29,211 nucleotides of DNA from Entophlyctis helioformis (lineage: Eukaryota > Chytridiomycota > Chytridiomycetes > Chytridiales > Chytriomycetaceae): assembly GCA_025526915.1 (NCBI GenBank), contig JAHLKH010000261.1:1-29211 (forward strand). The letters run 5' to 3'. The notes below the pieces were generated by a model. The model saw only the letters and a list, made by a program, of their open reading frames with translations. It searched no databases and was not told where the DNA came from. This document shows, in pieces, positions 9,587 through 23,881 of this stretch. Within the stretch, counting starts at the first letter, position 1, and each line of letters starts with the position of its first letter. The position numbers and the translations under genes are program-made.

Positions 9587-12500
9587 CTACTGGGCATGGC
9601 TGTTACCATCACGAGACTCGAGCACATCCTCGTCATCGTCGAGTCCCTCGGCCTCGGCGATCCATTGAATGGGCGAGAGCGGCCTAGGCTGTTGGTCCAC
9701 GGGCTGAGAAGCAGAGGGCTGTGCTGGGCTCTTGGCTGCAGGTGTCGAGGGCATCGGCGCAGGCTTGGCAGATGCAGGCATCGCTGGTGCCGCCTTGAGA
9801 GCAGGAGCAGGCTTGGTCTGGGCAGGTGCGGCAACTGGTGGTGCAGGCTTAGATGTCGCCGCGACTGCGGGAGCAGGAGCAGGCTTTGTCTGGGCTGCAG
9901 TTGGAGGCACGGGTGGCTTGGCAGACGCGACCGGAGTCGACTTTAGCTGGAATGCTGCAGATGGCGTCAGAGGCTTGATTGGCGCAGGTGCGGGTGCTGG
10001 TGCTGGTGCTGGAGCAGATGCAAGAGGCTTGGCAGGAGTGGCGGTTGCCGTGGCAGTGACGGCAGCAGCTGATACCATGGCAGCAATCACATCGTCTTTG
10101 GGCGGCGGGGTGATCTTTGCCGTGCCGGCTTTGGCCGGAGCTACTGCAGCCGGCTGTGCTGCTGAGGATGCTGCCTTTGCTGGCTGAGGGGCAGGCGCGG
10201 CTTTTGCCTTTGGCTGAGCTGGAGCTGAAGCTGGAGGATTCGCGCTCGCTTTTGCCGTCGGTGCTGGCGCGGCTTGAGAAGTAGGAGCTGGAGCTGGAGG
10301 CTGGGAGGATGGTGCTGGAGTGGGCATGGGCGTAGCGTTGAGCTGAGCGCGCAGATGCAGCAGCTCATGGTCGCGTGGCGCCAGCTCCAGTCCGGCCAAC
10401 ACCGCGCGCTCAGCCTCAGGCCGCCAGTTCATGATAAACAGCGCCATGGCCAGTCGACGACGCGCCTTGAGGTTGTGCGGATCAAGCACAATGGCAGCCG
10501 TTGCATCTGTGATCGCCTGCCTGTACCGCTTCGTTCTCAGACGGCTTGCTGCGCGGTTTGACAGCACAACAGAGGCGAGCTCGGGCGAATCTAGAGCGTC
10601 TAGAGCGGCCAGGTACATGTCGAGCGCGTCCAGGAAGTTGTAGTCGCCAAAGAGGACATCCGCGGCAGACTTGAGCGAGATGGCGTCCTTGACAGAGCCT
10701 TCGCTGTACATGGGCCGGCGGGACTGGGCACTTGCGGCGGCGGTCGCAGAAAACTGCTGCATGGGCGATGCGGTCGTGCGGTCGCGATGGCCAATGGCTG
10801 CCACCGCACGCACGGCAGACGTGAATGCAGAGTCTTCGTCAGGGAGGCCAGAGGGTAGCAGCGGGATGCGCGCCGCCACGCGTTTGATAAGAGCGTCTGC
10901 ATCGGCCGTGTCGCCCATACGTTTGGCTTGCTTGGCACACCAGTAAGCTGCTTCCGGCGCACCATGCTCCTCGAGAGCGAGCGACAGCACAGCGAATGCC
11001 TGGTAGGACGGCTGAATGGCCACACTGGCAATGGCGTAGCGGGCAGAGGTGACGGGTTGTGCCATCGCAAAGCAAACGTCTGCAATGGCGGTAAGCAGCG
11101 ACGGAAGCATGCCCGTGCCGATAAAGTGGATCAGAGAGCGGATGTACATGTCTGGCTTGTTGCGAAGACTGCTGCCCCCTATGCTGACGCCGTCGTCACG
11201 GTGCTGGTGGTCGGCAGAGGCACCAGGCCCAGATTCGCGCTTGCCAGATGCAGGGGACGATGCATTTGCAGGAGCGGGTTTCTGGGCCGATGCGGATGGT
11301 GCGGCAGGCGGATCGCTCCAAACAAGAGTCGCGGGATTGTTGACAAAGATGGCTGGCTGGCCGTCGCTGTCGAGTGCGTAGATGGGCTCGATGATGGTCA
11401 GATGCAGGCCAGGCGCGAACATGGCATCGACCGTAGCAATCTGCACACGCGGAGCCAGGTTGGGCAGCATGATATTGTCCATGGTGACGCGCACGAGACT
11501 GCCCTGGCTGTCTTCTAGCAGAACCGAGGCGCCGCTGGGCGGTCTGGCAACCGGCTTTTCCACAAGCACGCCGTGCAGAGTGCGCATGTTATGCACGTAT
11601 CCGACAACCATCTCCTTGACATGAACAGAAATGCATGCCGGCACAGCAGGCAGTGCACGATGTTGCATGGCGGCCAGCTGCTGTTGGTGCTGCTGCTGGA
11701 TCTGTTGGTGAAGCTGTTGCTGCTGCAATTGATGGAGTTGCTGCCGTTTCAACTGGTTAAACTGTTCCTGCTGGGACTGCTGCTGCTGAGACTGCTGCTG
11801 GGCTGAGCCGGACGAGCTGTTCTTCAGAGCTTGCTGCTGGCGATTCTGGCGCTGATCCAGGACGAGCTGCTCGCGGGTCTTTGCGTTGCTTCCGCTGGTG
11901 CCTGCGGTAGTGCCATTTGCAGGCGCAGATCCAGGTGCAGGCGCAGATCCAGGTCCAGGTGCAGATCCAGCAGCGGCCAGAGCAGCGTTGGCATTTGCGA
12001 CAATGGTGCCCAGGACCGAGCGAGGAGGTTGCGAGGCAGACGCCGACGCATTGCGAGCCGCCATGGACACGGCAGCCGTAGCGGCAGCCATGGCGGCCGA
12101 GGCGGCAGGAGCGGTGCCCGAGACGCCCGGCATTGCAGGCATTCCCGGCATGCCAGCGAAGCCAGCAATGGCAGGAATGGCCGGAACGCCCGCGATGCCC
12201 GCCGTTGTAATCGAGCCCGACTCGGTCAGCGTCAGGACGGCCGCGACGGCCTGGTGGACATCGCCCGAAAAGGCAGCGGACACGGCGGCGGCGATGGCGT
12301 TGGCGGCGGCCGACGGCACGCCCGAGATGGGCCGCCCCTCGATGGTGGCCCGCACGGCCTCGTCGGCCAGACGGAACAGTGCCGCCTGGTAGGCGCCCTG
12401 GAAGTCCTCTTCGGGCAGCGAGGCCAGGGCCGGGTCGGCTGCGCGCACGGCACGCTCGAGCTCGGGCTGCGTCATGAGCGGGGCGAGGCGGTAGTGCTCA

Positions 12501-12658
12501 AAGGTGGCGGCCTCGAGACGGGCCTGCATCTGCGCGGGCGTTGGTGCGGCGGGTGCTGCAGGTGTTGGTGCTGCAGGCGCTGGTGCTGCCGGCGTTGAAG
12601 CAGGCGGCCGGTGCTTTGCGCTGGCGCTGCTCGACGCATTGCCTCGTCTGGAAGCCAT
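9587..12658 (-). CDS. Low-complexity TPR protein with TPR-SET-like N-domain, SET domain absent
   Basis: About 1023 residues from the ATG at 12658; an in-frame ATG at 13009 would add 117 residues of poor composition, partly from a repeat, so I prefer 12658. Order: an Ala/Pro-rich N-terminus; a Gln-rich, probably coiled region (about 260-335); then a folded segment (about 340-447) with VLLEDSQGSLVRV and LHLTIIEPIYALDSDGQPAI. That segment resembles the domain preceding the repeats in fungal TPR-SET proteins. Next come helical repeats with EEHGAPEAAYWCAKQAKRMG and a clear TPR array (about 646-776: GDYNFLDALDMYLAALDAL, VVLSNRAASRLRTKRYRQA, DPHNLKARRRLAMALF). The last 230 residues are Pro/Ala/Lys-rich and disordered. 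No SET motifs follow. TPRs usually bind protein partners; the specific role is unknown. Confidence 0.75.
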   Translation of the reverse strand: MASRRGNASSSASAKHRPPASTPAAPAPAAPTPAAPAAPTPAQMQARLEAATFEHYRLAPLMTQPELERAVRAADPALASLPEEDFQGAYQAALFRLADEAVRATIEGRPISGVPSAAANAIAAAVSAAFSGDVHQAVAAVLTLTESGSITTAGIAGVPAIPAIAGFAGMPGMPAMPGVSGTAPAASAAMAAATAAVSMAARNASASASQPPRSVLGTIVANANAALAAAGSAPGPGSAPAPGSAPANGTTAGTSGSNAKTREQLVLDQRQNRQQQALKNSSSGSAQQQSQQQQSQQEQFNQLKRQQLHQLQQQQLHQQIQQQHQQQLAAMQHRALPAVPACISVHVKEMVVGYVHNMRTLHGVLVEKPVARPPSGASVLLEDSQGSLVRVTMDNIMLPNLAPRVQIATVDAMFAPGLHLTIIEPIYALDSDGQPAIFVNNPATLVWSDPPAAPSASAQKPAPANASSPASGKRESGPGASADHQHRDDGVSIGGSSLRNKPDMYIRSLIHFIGTGMLPSLLTAIADVCFAMAQPVTSARYAIASVAIQPSYQAFAVLSLALEEHGAPEAAYWCAKQAKRMGDTADADALIKRVAARIPLLPSGLPDEDSAFTSAVRAVAAIGHRDRTTASPMQQFSATAAASAQSRRPMYSEGSVKDAISLKSAADVLFGDYNFLDALDMYLAALDALDSPELASVVLSNRAASRLRTKRYRQAITDATAAIVLDPHNLKARRRLAMALFIMNWRPEAERAVLAGLELAPRDHELLHLRAQLNATPMPTPAPSSQPPAPAPTSQAAPAPTAKASANPPASAPAQPKAKAAPAPQPAKAASSAAQPAAVAPAKAGTAKITPPPKDDVIAAMVSAAAVTATATATPAKPLASAPAPAPAPAPAPIKPLTPSAAFQLKSTPVASAKPPVPPTAAQTKPAPAPAVAATSKPAPPVAAPAQTKPAPALKAAPAMPASAKPAPMPSTPAAKSPAQPSASQPVDQQPRPLSPIQWIAEAEGLDDDEDVLESRDGNSHAQ
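11925..11980 (-). repeat. Coding tandem repeat (Pro-Gly-Ser-Ala-Pro-Ala units)
   Basis: Repeats of a gcaggcgcagatccaggt-like unit encode PGSAPAPGSAPA-like residues in the disordered part of the TPR protein. Similar Ala/Pro repeats occur near 9985-10020 and 12535-12600. Confidence 0.6.
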
Positions 12659-13607
12659 CGCGCAGGTGGTGGGCAGCTGTGCAAGCGCAGCAGTCAGTAC
12701 TTCCGTCTGCGTGTGTCCATGTCTGCCTATGTCTGCGTCCATATCTGCGTCCATGTCTGCCTTTGTCTGCGACCGTCTGGTGGCAGCCGCCTGCACGGGC
12801 ACGGGCACGAACCTGCTGATCTCCGAGTGCGCTGTCGATTGGCCGAGAAACCGCACGTCGGATCGCGGACACGCCATAAAGGGCATCTCGCACGTCTCGC
12901 GGCCGCTCTGGCTGCCCGTCAGAGGGCCGCATTCGCGTCTGGACATGCTATCCAGCCACCCATCCATGCAGCCATCCACCGCCTGGCACGATCGCACCCT
13001 CTCTCTCACAGATCTGCCGCTGTGGCATCTGCTGTTTGGCCATCAGCCTGCCTACGCGACCCGCCTGCCATCCAGCCACTCCTGCATCAGATTCGCCAAT
13101 CGGATCGCAGTAAACAAATGCCCCGAATTATGAGCCAGCCGAGCTCACCTGCAAACCAAAGACAAGATCCACAACCATACGCATCCGCAATTCGGTTTGC
13201 TCGTCTGTCTCCTTGCATCTCCCCCCTCGCCTTTGATCGAGCTCGCAAATCCAGCAAAACAGATCAGGCTCGCTCGCACACCAGCAGTGCCAAACAGTGC
13301 CCGATAAGAGCGCAACCACAGCCACGCTCTCGCGACCACGTCTCTCCAGATTGGGTCTGGCCGACGTTTGTTGATTGCCTGTGCACATACACGCAGCGCT
13401 GCAAGGTACGTGGCTCGCCCAGGCCAACAGGGGCCACTCCATGGCAGCGCCTCTGCGTCCAGAACACGCCGCAGACAGAACACGCTGCAGACATATCACG
13501 CTGGAGACAGAACACGGCGCAGCCACGCTGCCTGCGCACTGCCGCCCCCATCGAGTGCCACACGATCGATCCTCCGTCCACCTTCCCACAATTGTGGCAT
13601 TTTGTGT
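12659..13607. other. Divergent intergenic region between TPR gene and Ser-rich gene
   Basis: About 950 bases lie between the divergent starts at 12658 (-) and 13608 (+). I see no supported gene. A short tandem repeat of tctgcgtccatatctgcgtc-like units sits at about 12711-12768 and explains the MDADMDAD stretch of the upstream in-frame extension. The rest gives open frames on both strands without domain content. It presumably holds both promoters and 5' UTRs. Confidence 0.5.
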
Positions 13608-15809
13608 ATGGACGCCTCTGACAGCCAGGTCCCCCATCTGCATCTGCATGTGCAGGACAGGGCCGCAGGCTCGCCCCTGGTGACCGTCTCGGTGACCGAC
13701 ACCAACGCCAGCACCAGCTCCTCTCCTGGCGCGGACGTCCTCGACGGCAGCAACACCAGCGACGCCTATCTTGCCGGCGACTCGTCCGCTTCGTTGCCGG
13801 GCATCGACACCACCACGACCACATCTGGAGGCACAACCGCTTCCGAAAGCATGGCGACCAGCGTTTCGGTCACGGGTACGACGGGCACCGTCTCCAGCCA
13901 TTTCTCGACAAGCGGCACGACCGGCACGTCAACACCCTCGTGGCGCACTCGTCGCCGCTCCTCGTCGGTTCGCGAAGCCCTCGAGCGTGTCTTTCGTCCC
14001 CTCGCCCTCCATCTGAGTCATGCAGACGGCAGTGCCGGCAGCCCAGGTGCAGGGCCTGGCGCTGATCCAGCGACTGCACCAACAGATGGAAACAATGCCG
14101 ATGCAGCAGCTGGCACAGCAATGCAGAGCGGGACGGGGAGCCGGCGTAGCAGCCTCAACTTTCCCATCCCCAGACGCAGATCCAGCAGCCACTCGCCCAC
14201 CTTCCATATCGGCTCGTCGGCACCCATGCCATCCCCAAAGGAGCAGCCCGATGACGGCGGCTCCAGTGGCGATGGCAGCGAAGATGACGGCGGCGGCTCC
14301 CAAGACGAGCCCAGGCAGCGTGGATCTGATAGCCAGCACGCGCAAAGGCGACGTGTCTCCATTGCAGGAGGGCTGTGGCAAATGTTCACGGCCGTGCGGC
14401 CCACCGCACGGACAAAGCACCCCAAAGCACCTTCTGTGCACATTGAGGGCATCTCTCTCGAGTCGCTGCATGCCGAAGAAGAGCGGGGCGAGCACACCAT
14501 CCGCTTCTCCAAGGGGTTCCCATCCACCTTCCAGCTGTCGCGCACTGGATACGCGATCACGCTTCGCGAGATCCACGAGTCGGCCATGACGCAGACCATC
14601 CGAGGAACGCTGTGCATCAACGCCCTGCAGCAAACATCGCAGGTTGCTCCGCCGCCTGGCCGGCTGCCTCCTCTCTCCAAGTCGCCCTCTATGCCAAGGT
14701 CGCCATCGGGCCTGTCGGCCTTGCCTGGATCGCCTACAACAGCCACAAATCCCAGCTCCACACACGGTATCCCCCAGTCTGCGTCTTCAGGATCTGTTCA
14801 AAGCTCGAATGCGTCGGCCACAGCCTCGTCTACGCTCACCAACAAGACTGATCAAAGCCTCGAAAGCACTTCTCAAGCCCAGCCTCTGCCTCTGGCGAGC
14901 TCAAACGCGGACAAGCTGCAAGAACACTCGTCACATCGCCACACCTCTGGATCATCCCCATCCCGCCAACCGAGCATCAAGTCACGACGCGCAAGCAACC
15001 GGCCCGAGGGAATGCCCAACATCATCGTCGGCGTCAACTACGCATTCAATGACATTACTGGTGGCAAGCCCTTCTGGGCATCGCTGCTGGATGGATCGCT
15101 TCACTTGGACATGACCACCAACCCGCCCGAGCTTGTGACGCAATTTGCGTTCCCGCTGAACACGTGCTTTATCAAGGACGTGTACAAGGCGCTGCGCCAA
15201 GTAGGTGCCGAGAGCGGGCTGCCAAGTTTTGTCATGGACGCGGCCGTCACGATCATGGTGGACGTGTTTATAGAGTATCCGTCGTCGGATCCAGCATCGC
15301 CGCTCGCACCGAATGCCGCGCCGGGCACAGGCACAGGTGCTGCACAAGAGAGCGACTGTGCATCGCCTCTGTCGCCCATGTCGCCCTCATTTAGCATCAC
15401 ACAGCCCAAGCTCACACCGCCATCGCCCGAAAGCAGCAGCCGACGCGCGTCCATGGGCACCATCACGCCGACGCCCATGTCGCCGTCGACCGCCACTGGA
15501 GGCATGGGCCTCCCGCCGTCGCTGCTGTCCGTGCCGACCAAAATGTCAGCGCTAGCCAACAGCGCGTCCAGCAACAGCATAGCAGGCAACAGCCTTGCAA
15601 ACAGCGGCAGCGGGCCGAGCGGCAGCATGGGGCTCAGCGTCAACACCATCAGCAGCAACTCGAGCCTCGGCCATCTGGGCAGCGCCGGATCGAGCCGCGG
15701 GCCCGAGGATCCGGTCATCTCGGCCGACTTTGTCGTGCAGTTTGAGATGAGCAAGAGTCCGGACCTGCCGACGCTCAACCAACTGCAGGCCACGCACGGA
15801 CGCCACTAA
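13608..15809 (+). CDS. Ser/Pro-rich protein of unknown function with clustered RRxS sites, 733 aa
   Basis: I do not recognise this family. The ORF is intronless; an upstream extension to 13368 exists, but its composition is poor, so I chose the ATG at 13608. Residues 20-260 are Ser/Thr/Gly-rich and disordered. Two stretches look folded: about 272-345 (IRFSKGFPSTFQLSRTGYAI then TLREIHESAMTQTIRGTLCI) and about 468-558 (NIIVGVNYAFNDITGGKPFW, ELVTQFAFPLNTCFIKDVYK, VTIMVDVFIEYP). A last possible strand is at 704-715. At least six RRxS/RRRxS motifs lie near residues 117, 181, 192, 251, 463 and 615, the recognition pattern of PKA-type kinases. There are also many SP/TP sites. It is divergent from the TPR gene and 148 nt upstream of RAD9. 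Confidence 0.72.
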   Translation: MDASDSQVPHLHLHVQDRAAGSPLVTVSVTDTNASTSSSPGADVLDGSNTSDAYLAGDSSASLPGIDTTTTTSGGTTASESMATSVSVTGTTGTVSSHFSTSGTTGTSTPSWRTRRRSSSVREALERVFRPLALHLSHADGSAGSPGAGPGADPATAPTDGNNADAAAGTAMQSGTGSRRSSLNFPIPRRRSSSHSPTFHIGSSAPMPSPKEQPDDGGSSGDGSEDDGGGSQDEPRQRGSDSQHAQRRRVSIAGGLWQMFTAVRPTARTKHPKAPSVHIEGISLESLHAEEERGEHTIRFSKGFPSTFQLSRTGYAITLREIHESAMTQTIRGTLCINALQQTSQVAPPPGRLPPLSKSPSMPRSPSGLSALPGSPTTATNPSSTHGIPQSASSGSVQSSNASATASSTLTNKTDQSLESTSQAQPLPLASSNADKLQEHSSHRHTSGSSPSRQPSIKSRRASNRPEGMPNIIVGVNYAFNDITGGKPFWASLLDGSLHLDMTTNPPELVTQFAFPLNTCFIKDVYKALRQVGAESGLPSFVMDAAVTIMVDVFIEYPSSDPASPLAPNAAPGTGTGAAQESDCASPLSPMSPSFSITQPKLTPPSPESSSRRASMGTITPTPMSPSTATGGMGLPPSLLSVPTKMSALANSASSNSIAGNSLANSGSGPSGSMGLSVNTISSNSSLGHLGSAGSSRGPEDPVISADFVVQFEMSKSPDLPTLNQLQATHGRH

Positions 15810-15840
15810 CGTGCTCGTCGTGTTTTCGTCGCGTGTTGGA

Positions 15841-15880
15841 GTGTGTGTGCTTTATGTGTGTGCTTTATGTGTGTGTGTGG
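15841..15880 (+). repeat. 13-bp tandem repeat upstream of RAD9
   Basis: Two copies of tgtgtgctttatg (period 13) within a TG-rich run lie about 80-115 nt before the RAD9 ATG and just after the stop of the preceding gene. They could sit in the promoter or in the 3' UTR of the neighbour; no function is evident. Confidence 0.7.
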
Positions 15881-15957
15881 CAATGAAGGCTGTCCGAATC
15901 CCGCCTTGTCCAGACCGCCTTGTCCGGCTTGTCCAGACAACGCAAATCCCACGCAGC

Positions 15958-18241
15958 ATGGCCGAGTGCGTCATTGCCGCCGCCAACCTCAAGGGTAAGG
16001 GCCTCGAGTGCACGCAGTGTCGACGCGCTGCACAGCTGGCTGACTGGCGGGCTGACTGGCTAACGAGCTGCCTGACGGTCCTACTCTGCCAGCCTTTGCT
16101 CGCTTCCTGACGACCCTGGCCAAGTTCAACGAAGAGGTCTTTCTCGACTTTGCCCATGCAAGCCAGGTGTGTGCTGCTCGTGCTGCTCGTACTGGGGATG
16201 CCTAGGATGCCGCACACTCACGCTGCCGCACACTCACGCTGCCATGCCCTCACACACGCCGCCAGCTGTCCATGTCCTGTGTCAACACCGCCGTGTCTGC
16301 CTACGCCATGATCAAGATCAACCACTCGCCGTCCGCCGCCAACTCGTTCTTCGAGTCGTACTCGGGCCATCCCCAGCCAACTGGGCTCTGCTACAAGCTG
16401 CTGCTCAAGGTGCGCTTGCCGAGCACACTGTGGGATCGCCTTGTCTGTCTGTTGGTCCCTCTGGCATGCCTTGCCGCTGATCGCTCATGCTGCCGCCCCT
16501 GCATCTCGACAGCCGCTCATCAACATATTCAAGAGCGGCAGCCATCTGGACAGCATCCAGCAGTGCCGCATCAAGCCCGTTTCGGAAAAGTCGGGCCAGG
16601 AGCGTCTGGAAGTGCAGCTCCACTGCCGCTTTGGCAAGTGCCGTCTGGGCTCCTGCCGCATCGCTCCTGATCGTTTCTGACCCGGTGGCTGACACGCGAT
16701 CGCTTGCTTGCTTGCTGATGCTGCCAACCGTCCCCTCCAGGTGTCATGAAGACCCACAAGTTCAACTACGAGCTGGTCGAGCCCATCAAGCTCGTCTTCT
16801 CTGACAACCAAGACAGCCGCAGCCAATGGATGGCGTCGCCGCGCATGATCCACGACCTGCTCAGCCATTTCCAGCAAAAGCTCAAGGAGGTCACCATCAC
16901 ATGCGACGTGAACCTGTTCAGTGTCAGGAGCCACGAAGAGACGTTTGTGCCGGACAGCAGTACGTACTTTGTTGGGTGTCACGACACGTCACGTTGTGTT
17001 GCATGCGTGCCGTGCCATGCCGTGCTGTTGGTGCTAACCTTGTGTGCTGGCGGTGGCGCGCTGTGGTTGATGCGCTGTTGCAGCCACGATTGTCAGATCC
17101 CTCGAGACAGAGATCAGAGTCGACGTGACCGATTTTGACCTGTATCATGTGTTTGGCGAGGGCGATCTGACGTTTGAGCTCAAGGACTTGAAGGTGTCTA
17201 CGAGATGCATGGTACACGAGGCAGCGATCAGCAGAAGCACGCTCTGACTGACATGGCTTGCAGACTGTGTTGGCTTTTGCAGAGAGCATCGAGCTGCCCA
17301 TCAAGTGCACGTTTGACTTTGAGGGCGGGTACGGATGGCATAATGGTTGCCCACGGTCCGCAGTGTTGTTGGCGTCTGGCTGACGCTGCCATCGCAATGG
17401 TTACAGGCCGCTGTGCTTCTCATGCAAGCCTACAAGCAATTCGTTTGAAGTTGATATTGTGCTTGCTGCAGCACCCAAGGTCGGTCCGCGCACTGAATCG
17501 CCACACTCTGCACGCGGTCGTTCGGCCATGCCCAGCCAAGCAGGCCGTCCTGGCAGCCACATGTCGCATAGCCCTGCCAACGCGAGCCACCATACCATGT
17601 ACGCGACACCGCTTCCAGCAGCACCAGGCCAGTACAGCCAGTATCCGCAACAGCAGCCCCAGTCGGTGCAGCGAATGGCAGAGACGGAGCCATCGCAGTT
17701 GTTCCAAAGCGGCACCTTTGTCATGGCATCGCAGAGCGAATACCGCCCGTTACTTGGCATCCATACGGATCAAGAAGAGATTCTCGTGCCAGCGAGTCCC
17801 GTGTCTGGCGACGGCGAGGTCGACAACAGCGACGATGAACGTGAACGCGACCGCAACCCATACTCCAGAGTCGGCCGCCCAGGAAGTGGCCGTGGTGTTC
17901 TGTACATGATCGAGGACGACCAGGCGATGGGCGGTGGTGGTGACGGTGACGAGGAAGATGAGCAGCCACTGCAACGACGCAGGGTGGACAGCGAGACAAC
18001 CAGTGACGGGCTTGGAGGGGTGCTGCAAGGACGGCGACGACGCATGGTGGTTGACCAGAGCAGCGAGAACGACCGGAGCGACAAGAGCAAAGGCAGCCTT
18101 GGCCGTGGGCAACGCGGTCTGGTTGGCGCAGCAGGGTCAAACGCGTCGTCGATTGTCACTGGCACCACGACTGGCGGCCACCAGGGACAAGCAGGACAGG
18201 CACAAGGGCAAGGCGGCAAACGAGTGCGATACTCTGACTGA
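15958..18241 (+). CDS. RAD9: DNA-damage checkpoint clamp subunit Rad9 (9-1-1 complex)
   Basis: Rad9, Rad1 and Hus1 form the ring loaded at DNA damage that activates ATR/Mec1 signalling. Eight exons (15958-15994, 16093-16166, 16266-16409, 16513-16633, 16741-16959, 17084-17193, 17264-17328, 17407-18241) sum to 1605 nt, 534 residues, with consistent phases. The PCNA-like N-terminal half (to about residue 275) shows AFARFLTTLAKFNEEVFLDF, SMSCVNTAVSAYAMIKI, VQLHCRFGVMKTHKFNYEL, GDLTFELKDLKTVLAFAES and LPIKCTFDFEG. Each aligns by pattern with Rad9, including the C-x-F-G-V-x-K-T-H motif. The C-terminal tail (about 260 residues) is disordered, with acidic runs and SQ sites, as expected for the phosphorylated Rad9 tail. 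The fourth intron (16634-16740) uses a GC donor, since no GT donor keeps the frame. SMC3 follows downstream on the same strand. Confidence 0.93.
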
Positions 18242-18831
18242 TCTGTCCGTTCTGCGACTGCAGCTGATCTCCAACTCGCGTGTCGGCAGCCTGCCCACAG
18301 CAGCAGCAGCATGTGGAGGAGGATGAGAGGGAGGATGGATAGATCACCTTGGCTGGGAGCCGCGGCAGATCAGCGAGAGAGTCATGCGGTGCTTGTTGGG
18401 CGAGTGGATGGCCACATCATCAATACACACGCATGCAACTGTTGCAAATGGCTCGTGGCGGACAATACACTCTGTTGGATAAGGTACGTGTTGGCAAGCA
18501 GGCAGTGCGTTGCTCTTGCCGTGCCACTGCAGAGTTTGAGAGATGCCTATTGGTGTCGGGTGGTGCATCACATGCTCAAGCTCGAAAGGCAGACAAAGGA
18601 GCGCGGTGGACGTTGATCGTGTTGGGTGGCCCTCCAAGTCAACGTCGAGGCGTGGCTGTGATCGTCAAGAGACCCGGCTGGAAGTGACTGCCGTGTGTGC
18701 GGCCGAGCGAATAAACGCTCTCTTGTGTGCACTGGCGGGCGGTGGGCTGGACGCTGAGCACGATCTGTGGTTGTCCGCCCGCCAGCCAATTTACAGACTT
18801 GTCCGATCGTCCGCAAGGCTCAAGCAGCACG
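18242..18831. other. Spacer between RAD9 and SMC3
   Basis: No gene is supported in these 590 bases. Several short ORFs exist on both strands without domains. An aataaa at 18709-18714 could be a polyadenylation signal, but it lies far from the RAD9 stop. The SMC3 promoter and 5' UTR are presumably in the right part. Confidence 0.5.
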
Positions 18832-23663
<4,832 letters not shown>

Positions 23664-23881
23664 TCTCGTCTGCACACGGGGATATGCTGCGTGCTGTATG
23701 CTGCTTGACACATGGTATCTAGCTTGGGGTGACCTGAATTCAACGTGTTTTTACTTGCACCGCAAACCGACCATGGCAATACAGGAGAAAGAAGGATAAC
23801 GAAGGGGAGAGGGGAGAGAGAAGGAGAGGGAGAAAGTAAGAGAGGGAGGGAGGAGAGGGAGAGGGAGGCGCAAGACAGCCA
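23664..23881. other. Convergent spacer between SMC3 and LSG1 stops
   Basis: This 218-bp stretch lies between two convergent stop codons. It is dominated by the purine tract annotated separately; the rest is unremarkable and no gene is visible. Both 3' UTRs and both terminator regions must lie here and may overlap. Confidence 0.6.
23783..23868 (+). repeat. Polypurine (GA-rich) tract
   Basis: About 86 bases are almost entirely A and G on the plus strand (gagagggagaaag-like), broken by a few pyrimidines near 23797-23800 and 23837. On the minus strand it is a pyrimidine tract immediately after the LSG1 stop. Such tracts can form triplex DNA or affect 3' end formation; no function is shown here. 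Confidence 0.85.

Noticed and set aside
12659..13009. 117-residue N-terminal extension of the TPR protein
   Set aside because: It is partly encoded by a short tandem repeat and has no conserved feature; the ATG at 12658 is more plausible, though not proven.
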